Assembly (NCBI RefSeq): GCF_004119495.1
Contig: NZ_NRQU01000002.1
Span: 1 to 64,000 of the forward strand
Length of the DNA stretch: 64,000 nucleotides
DNA from: Flavobacterium sp. YO12
Lineage (GTDB): Bacteria > Bacteroidota > Bacteroidia > Flavobacteriales > Flavobacteriaceae
Direction: 5' to 3'
Shown one piece after another: positions 63,956 to 64,000 of the stretch. The notes below the pieces were generated by a model. That model was not told the DNA's origin. It was given only the letters and a program-made list of their open reading frames with translations, and searched no databases. Position 1 is the first letter of the stretch. Each line of letters starts with the position of its first letter. Made by a program: the position numbers and the translations under genes.

Positions 63956-64000
63956 TCTGAGCTTAGTATCGATTCAAAAAAATAGTTAAAAAGCAGTTAC

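Noticed and set aside
1..64000. CRISPR arrays, prophage or insertion sequences
   Set aside because: No regular spaced repeats, no phage structural genes and no transposase or integrase gene was seen in the window.

Overview
The window looks like a chromosomal stretch from a Flavobacterium (Bacteroidota) close to the F. johnsoniae group. Supporting signs are the AT-rich DNA, Bacteroidota-type promoters (TTTG/TTG about 19-20 bp upstream of TAnnTTTG), a long ribosomal protein S16, a PepSY/DUF3325/DUF3649 iron cluster, SusC-style receptor architecture, CHAT and ECF-sigma gene sets, and many short palindromic intergenic repeats. The species is an inference; the lineage is well supported by the gene content.

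Layout. 0.1-5.9 kb: two exported proteins, aspS, a thioredoxin-like disulfide protein and a MORN-repeat protein. 5.9-11.9 kb: a minus-strand ferric-siderophore operon (TonB receptor, two small membrane proteins, two PepSY membrane proteins). 12-16.2 kb: 2-oxoglutarate dehydrogenase E2 and E1 (sucB, sucA). 16.2-18.9 kb: small envelope proteins and a polyprenyl diphosphate synthase. 19-26.1 kb: a YceI protein, a TetR repressor and an RND efflux system, with three identical-geometry operators. 26.1-34.8 kb: an envelope locus with a lipoprotein, a retropepsin-like protease, a CHAT protease, a PKD/barrel protein and another lipoprotein, facing an ECF sigma factor and a TPR anti-sigma-like protein. 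35-42.8 kb: S41 peptidase, TatD, acyltransferase, asparaginase, a repeat island, a divergent MFS/LysR pair and tRNA-Ser(GGA). 42.8-47.4 kb: acetyltransferase, nitrilase, AraC regulator, DUF3050 and an acyl-CoA dehydrogenase. 47.6-57.5 kb: the peptide locus. 57.4-64 kb: trmN6, rimM, rpsP, a lipoprotein, an RRM protein, leuB, leuA and a methyltransferase.

The most interesting part is the 47.6-57.5 kb peptide-secretion locus. It holds seven small double-glycine-leader peptides in two unrelated families. Three on the minus strand, too short to stand out as ORFs, share an invariant DPGKGGLGG tail. Four on the plus strand have mostly Cys-rich cores. They sit with a VKOR-thioredoxin protein carrying a degenerate C39-like domain, a C39-peptidase ABC exporter, an HlyD-type adaptor and a TPR-membrane-AraC regulator. 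Both exporter genes carry a single-base frameshift in a T run as read here. Two of the plus-strand peptides are preceded by a duplicated ~170-nt non-coding element that can fold into three hairpins, with differences between the copies that mostly keep pairing. The likely logic is that the C39 exporter trims leaders at GG and exports the peptides, while the VKOR/thioredoxin protein forms disulfides in the Cys-rich ones. The cargo's activity cannot be read from sequence.

Other signals are the GGAAACT-N14-AGTTTCC operator set for the TetR/RND/YceI genes, the CHAT-retropepsin-ECF locus, and several families of intergenic palindromes.
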